DNA of 17,166 bases from NCBI GenBank assembly GCA_014376575.1, contig JACMRF010000067.1, positions 1 through 17,166 on the forward strand. The letters run 5' to 3'. This stretch comes from Undibacterium sp. (GTDB taxonomy: Bacteria; Pseudomonadota; Gammaproteobacteria; Burkholderiales; Burkholderiaceae). Made by a program: the position numbers and the translations under genes. Numbering within the stretch: the first letter of the stretch is position 1; each line of letters begins with the position of its first letter. Shown here piece after piece: positions 16,034 through 17,166 of the stretch. The notes beneath the pieces are model-generated. The model worked only from the letters and a program-made list of their open reading frames with translations. It had not been told where the DNA came from and made no database searches.

Positions 16034-16071
16034 GTGCGCCTCTTTAGCCATTTTCGCTCCAAGAGGCGCGC
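16034..16071. terminator. Strong hairpin between convergent genes, probable transcript end
   Basis: GTGCGCCTCTT (16034-16044) pairs with AAGAGGCGCGC (16061-16071) with one G-U pair, and the loop contains a further AGC/GCT stem (16046-16048 with 16056-16058). There is no T-run on either side, so it is not a classic Rho-independent terminator. Its place between the Cys-rich gene and the convergent SCP2 gene argues for a 3'-end role. Confidence 0.45.
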
Positions 16072-16115
16072 GGATATTGCGCTTAAGCTTTTAGTTTGTC
16101 TATTTAGTGCCGCAA

Positions 16116-16412
16116 TTACACTACGTTCTGCAATCGCATTGCGACGCTCATATCGCCAGATACTTTAAGCTTGCCCGCCATAAAGCCACTAACGGCGTTT
16201 AATTCGCCTGATAGCATTGCGCTTAAGTCAGCCAATTCGAGGGCCACGATGCAGATCGCATCCAGGTTTTCGTTACTAACACGATGTGGCTTGGCGATTG
16301 CGTCAACATGTACTATACCATTATCACCACAGTCAAATTTCAACGTGGAGTTTAGGCTGCTGTCTTCACCCAATTTTGCTCGAATTGCTTCTGTGCATGC
16401 TTGTAAATCCAC
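16116..16412 (-). CDS. SCP2 sterol-binding domain protein
   Basis: 98-residue protein consisting only of an SCP2-like lipid-binding domain. Supporting stretches are STLKFDCGDNGIVHVDA, ICIVALELADLSAMLSGELNAVSGFMAGKLKVSGDMSVAMRLQ, the last being the conserved end of the SCP2 fold with the GKLKVSGD turn. Bacterial members carry hydrophobic ligands, and their exact roles are mostly unknown. The start is a GTG at 16412: GGAG lies exactly 6 bases upstream, and the nearby ATG two bases earlier is out of frame. It shares strand with the methyltransferase, whose stop is 51 bases before this start, so the two may be co-transcribed. Confidence 0.8.
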   Translation of the reverse strand: MDLQACTEAIRAKLGEDSSLNSTLKFDCGDNGIVHVDAIAKPHRVSNENLDAICIVALELADLSAMLSGELNAVSGFMAGKLKVSGDMSVAMRLQNVV

Positions 16413-16463
16413 ATTGTTCTCCTCAAATTATTACTCTTAATTCACAGTAGACATCGTCACTGT

Positions 16464-17114
16464 TTATTTTAAAACACAGGTCAGCATCCAGAAATAATCA
16501 TTTCTAAAAATCCGGATATCTCTCGCTGCCAAGCCTATGCGTTTTCTCAGAAAGCTATCGGTAGGGAAATTTTTAACGATTTCAACACGGCTACCGTCTT
16601 CCTGCATTCTCAACTGATAGGTATTCCCTTCCAGGTCTGTACGCGCAATCGGTCCGCTACTACCTTCGACATAATTATTATCGATCAATACGAGGGTACT
16701 ACCCTTGCCTGCGGCTTTGGCAAATTGTGCCAAAATCTCTGCCTGTTCTTCACGTTTAATATGTGACCATAAAAATCCGGCAAAGCATGCCGAATATTGT
16801 CCGGCAGCCGCGGCCGGCATGGAGAAAGTGTCCGCTAAAGAGAATTGCACCCGTTCAGCCGGATAGTGCTTGCTCTGTGCGAGATCCAACATGACCTGAT
16901 TGATATCAGTCGCATGAACAGACGACGCCTTAGGCGCATATTTTTCTGTCCAATAACCGGTGCCGCAAGCTACTTCCATCACGCGTTGATTTGTGAGTGC
17001 TGCAGAGACACGCTCTTGCAGCGTGTTCAAGTCAGTTTGTCGTTCTGGCTTTTGGTAAATCGTGTCGTAAGTGCTGGCGCGTTGTGCGTAATACTTATTC
17101 ATGGTTTCGTGCAT
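16464..17114 (-). CDS. Class I SAM-dependent methyltransferase
   Basis: About 216 residues with a Rossmann-like methyltransferase fold. Motif I is VMEVACGTGYW (46-56 counting from the first ATG), the acidic end of beta-2 is D71 in VHATDIN, the adenine-contact segment is FSLADTFSMP, and motif IV-like FAGFLWSHIKRE follows. The opening YYAQRASTYDTIYQKPERQ resembles UbiE/BioC-like small-molecule methyltransferases, but the substrate cannot be assigned. Two ATGs lie in tandem (17117, 17114); AAGGA has 6 bases to the second and 3 to the first, so I take 17114. It is upstream of the SCP2 gene in the same direction. Confidence 0.88.
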   Translation of the reverse strand: MHETMNKYYAQRASTYDTIYQKPERQTDLNTLQERVSAALTNQRVMEVACGTGYWTEKYAPKASSVHATDINQVMLDLAQSKHYPAERVQFSLADTFSMPAAAAGQYSACFAGFLWSHIKREEQAEILAQFAKAAGKGSTLVLIDNNYVEGSSGPIARTDLEGNTYQLRMQEDGSRVEIVKNFPTDSFLRKRIGLAARDIRIFRNDYFWMLTCVLK

Positions 17115-17166
17115 CATTCTTCCTTCTGTTTTCTGCTGAAGTCATCTGACTCCATCATCATTTAAT

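Overview
The window looks like a chromosomal segment of a beta-proteobacterium, most likely of the order Burkholderiales and possibly Oxalobacteraceae. I base this on the protein flavour (a fused AAK-GNAT ArgA starting with a typical [17 protein letters not shown] stretch, a 1370-residue HrpA, malate synthase A) and on the gene order hrpA/argA/yggX/aceB. The placement is from memory of such genomes, not from a search. I see no tRNA, rRNA, CRISPR array, insertion sequence or phage gene.

Left part (1-6655): the 3' part of an M3-family oligopeptidase gene runs off the left edge and ends at a clear terminator. Next is a hemerythrin-domain gene whose upstream region carries a perfect FNR/Anr-type box (TTGAT-N4-ATCAA) at the spacing expected for a class II activated promoter. 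Converging on it is hrpA, a DEAH-box RNA helicase gene that ends at a 20-bp near-perfect inverted repeat.

Middle part (6868-10917): divergent from hrpA is argA, which has a consensus -10 box inside a 14-bp palindrome only 6 bp before its ATG and so may be leaderless. yggX (iron trafficking) follows, and a bidirectional terminator separates it from aceB (malate synthase) on the other strand. Upstream of aceB in the same direction is a type II haloacid dehalogenase with every catalytic residue of the family. The pair could feed haloacetate carbon through glycolate and glyoxylate into malate, though only the last step and the dehalogenation are encoded here. A LysR-type regulator is divergent from this pair and has three tandem 14-bp repeats directly before its ATG.

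Right part (11161-17166): LysR converges on a methyl-accepting chemotaxis receptor with a C-terminal WEEF tail. A cold-shock protein gene with a long leader follows. Then comes an odd 196-residue secreted ORF that looks like an in-frame deletion chimera between a small exported protein and the C-terminal half of a CapA-type protein. A [2Fe-2S] ferredoxin gene and an unrecognised Cys-rich (zinc-ribbon-like) gene diverge around a perfect 9-8-9 inverted repeat. The window ends with an SCP2-domain protein (GTG start) and a class I SAM-dependent methyltransferase, both on the minus strand.

Most of the window is ordinary housekeeping sequence. The most interesting parts are the regulatory sites (FNR box, leaderless argA promoter, tandem repeats at the LysR start, inverted repeat in the ferredoxin/Cys-rich divergon) and the CapA chimera. 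I did not find a multi-gene defence or mobile system.
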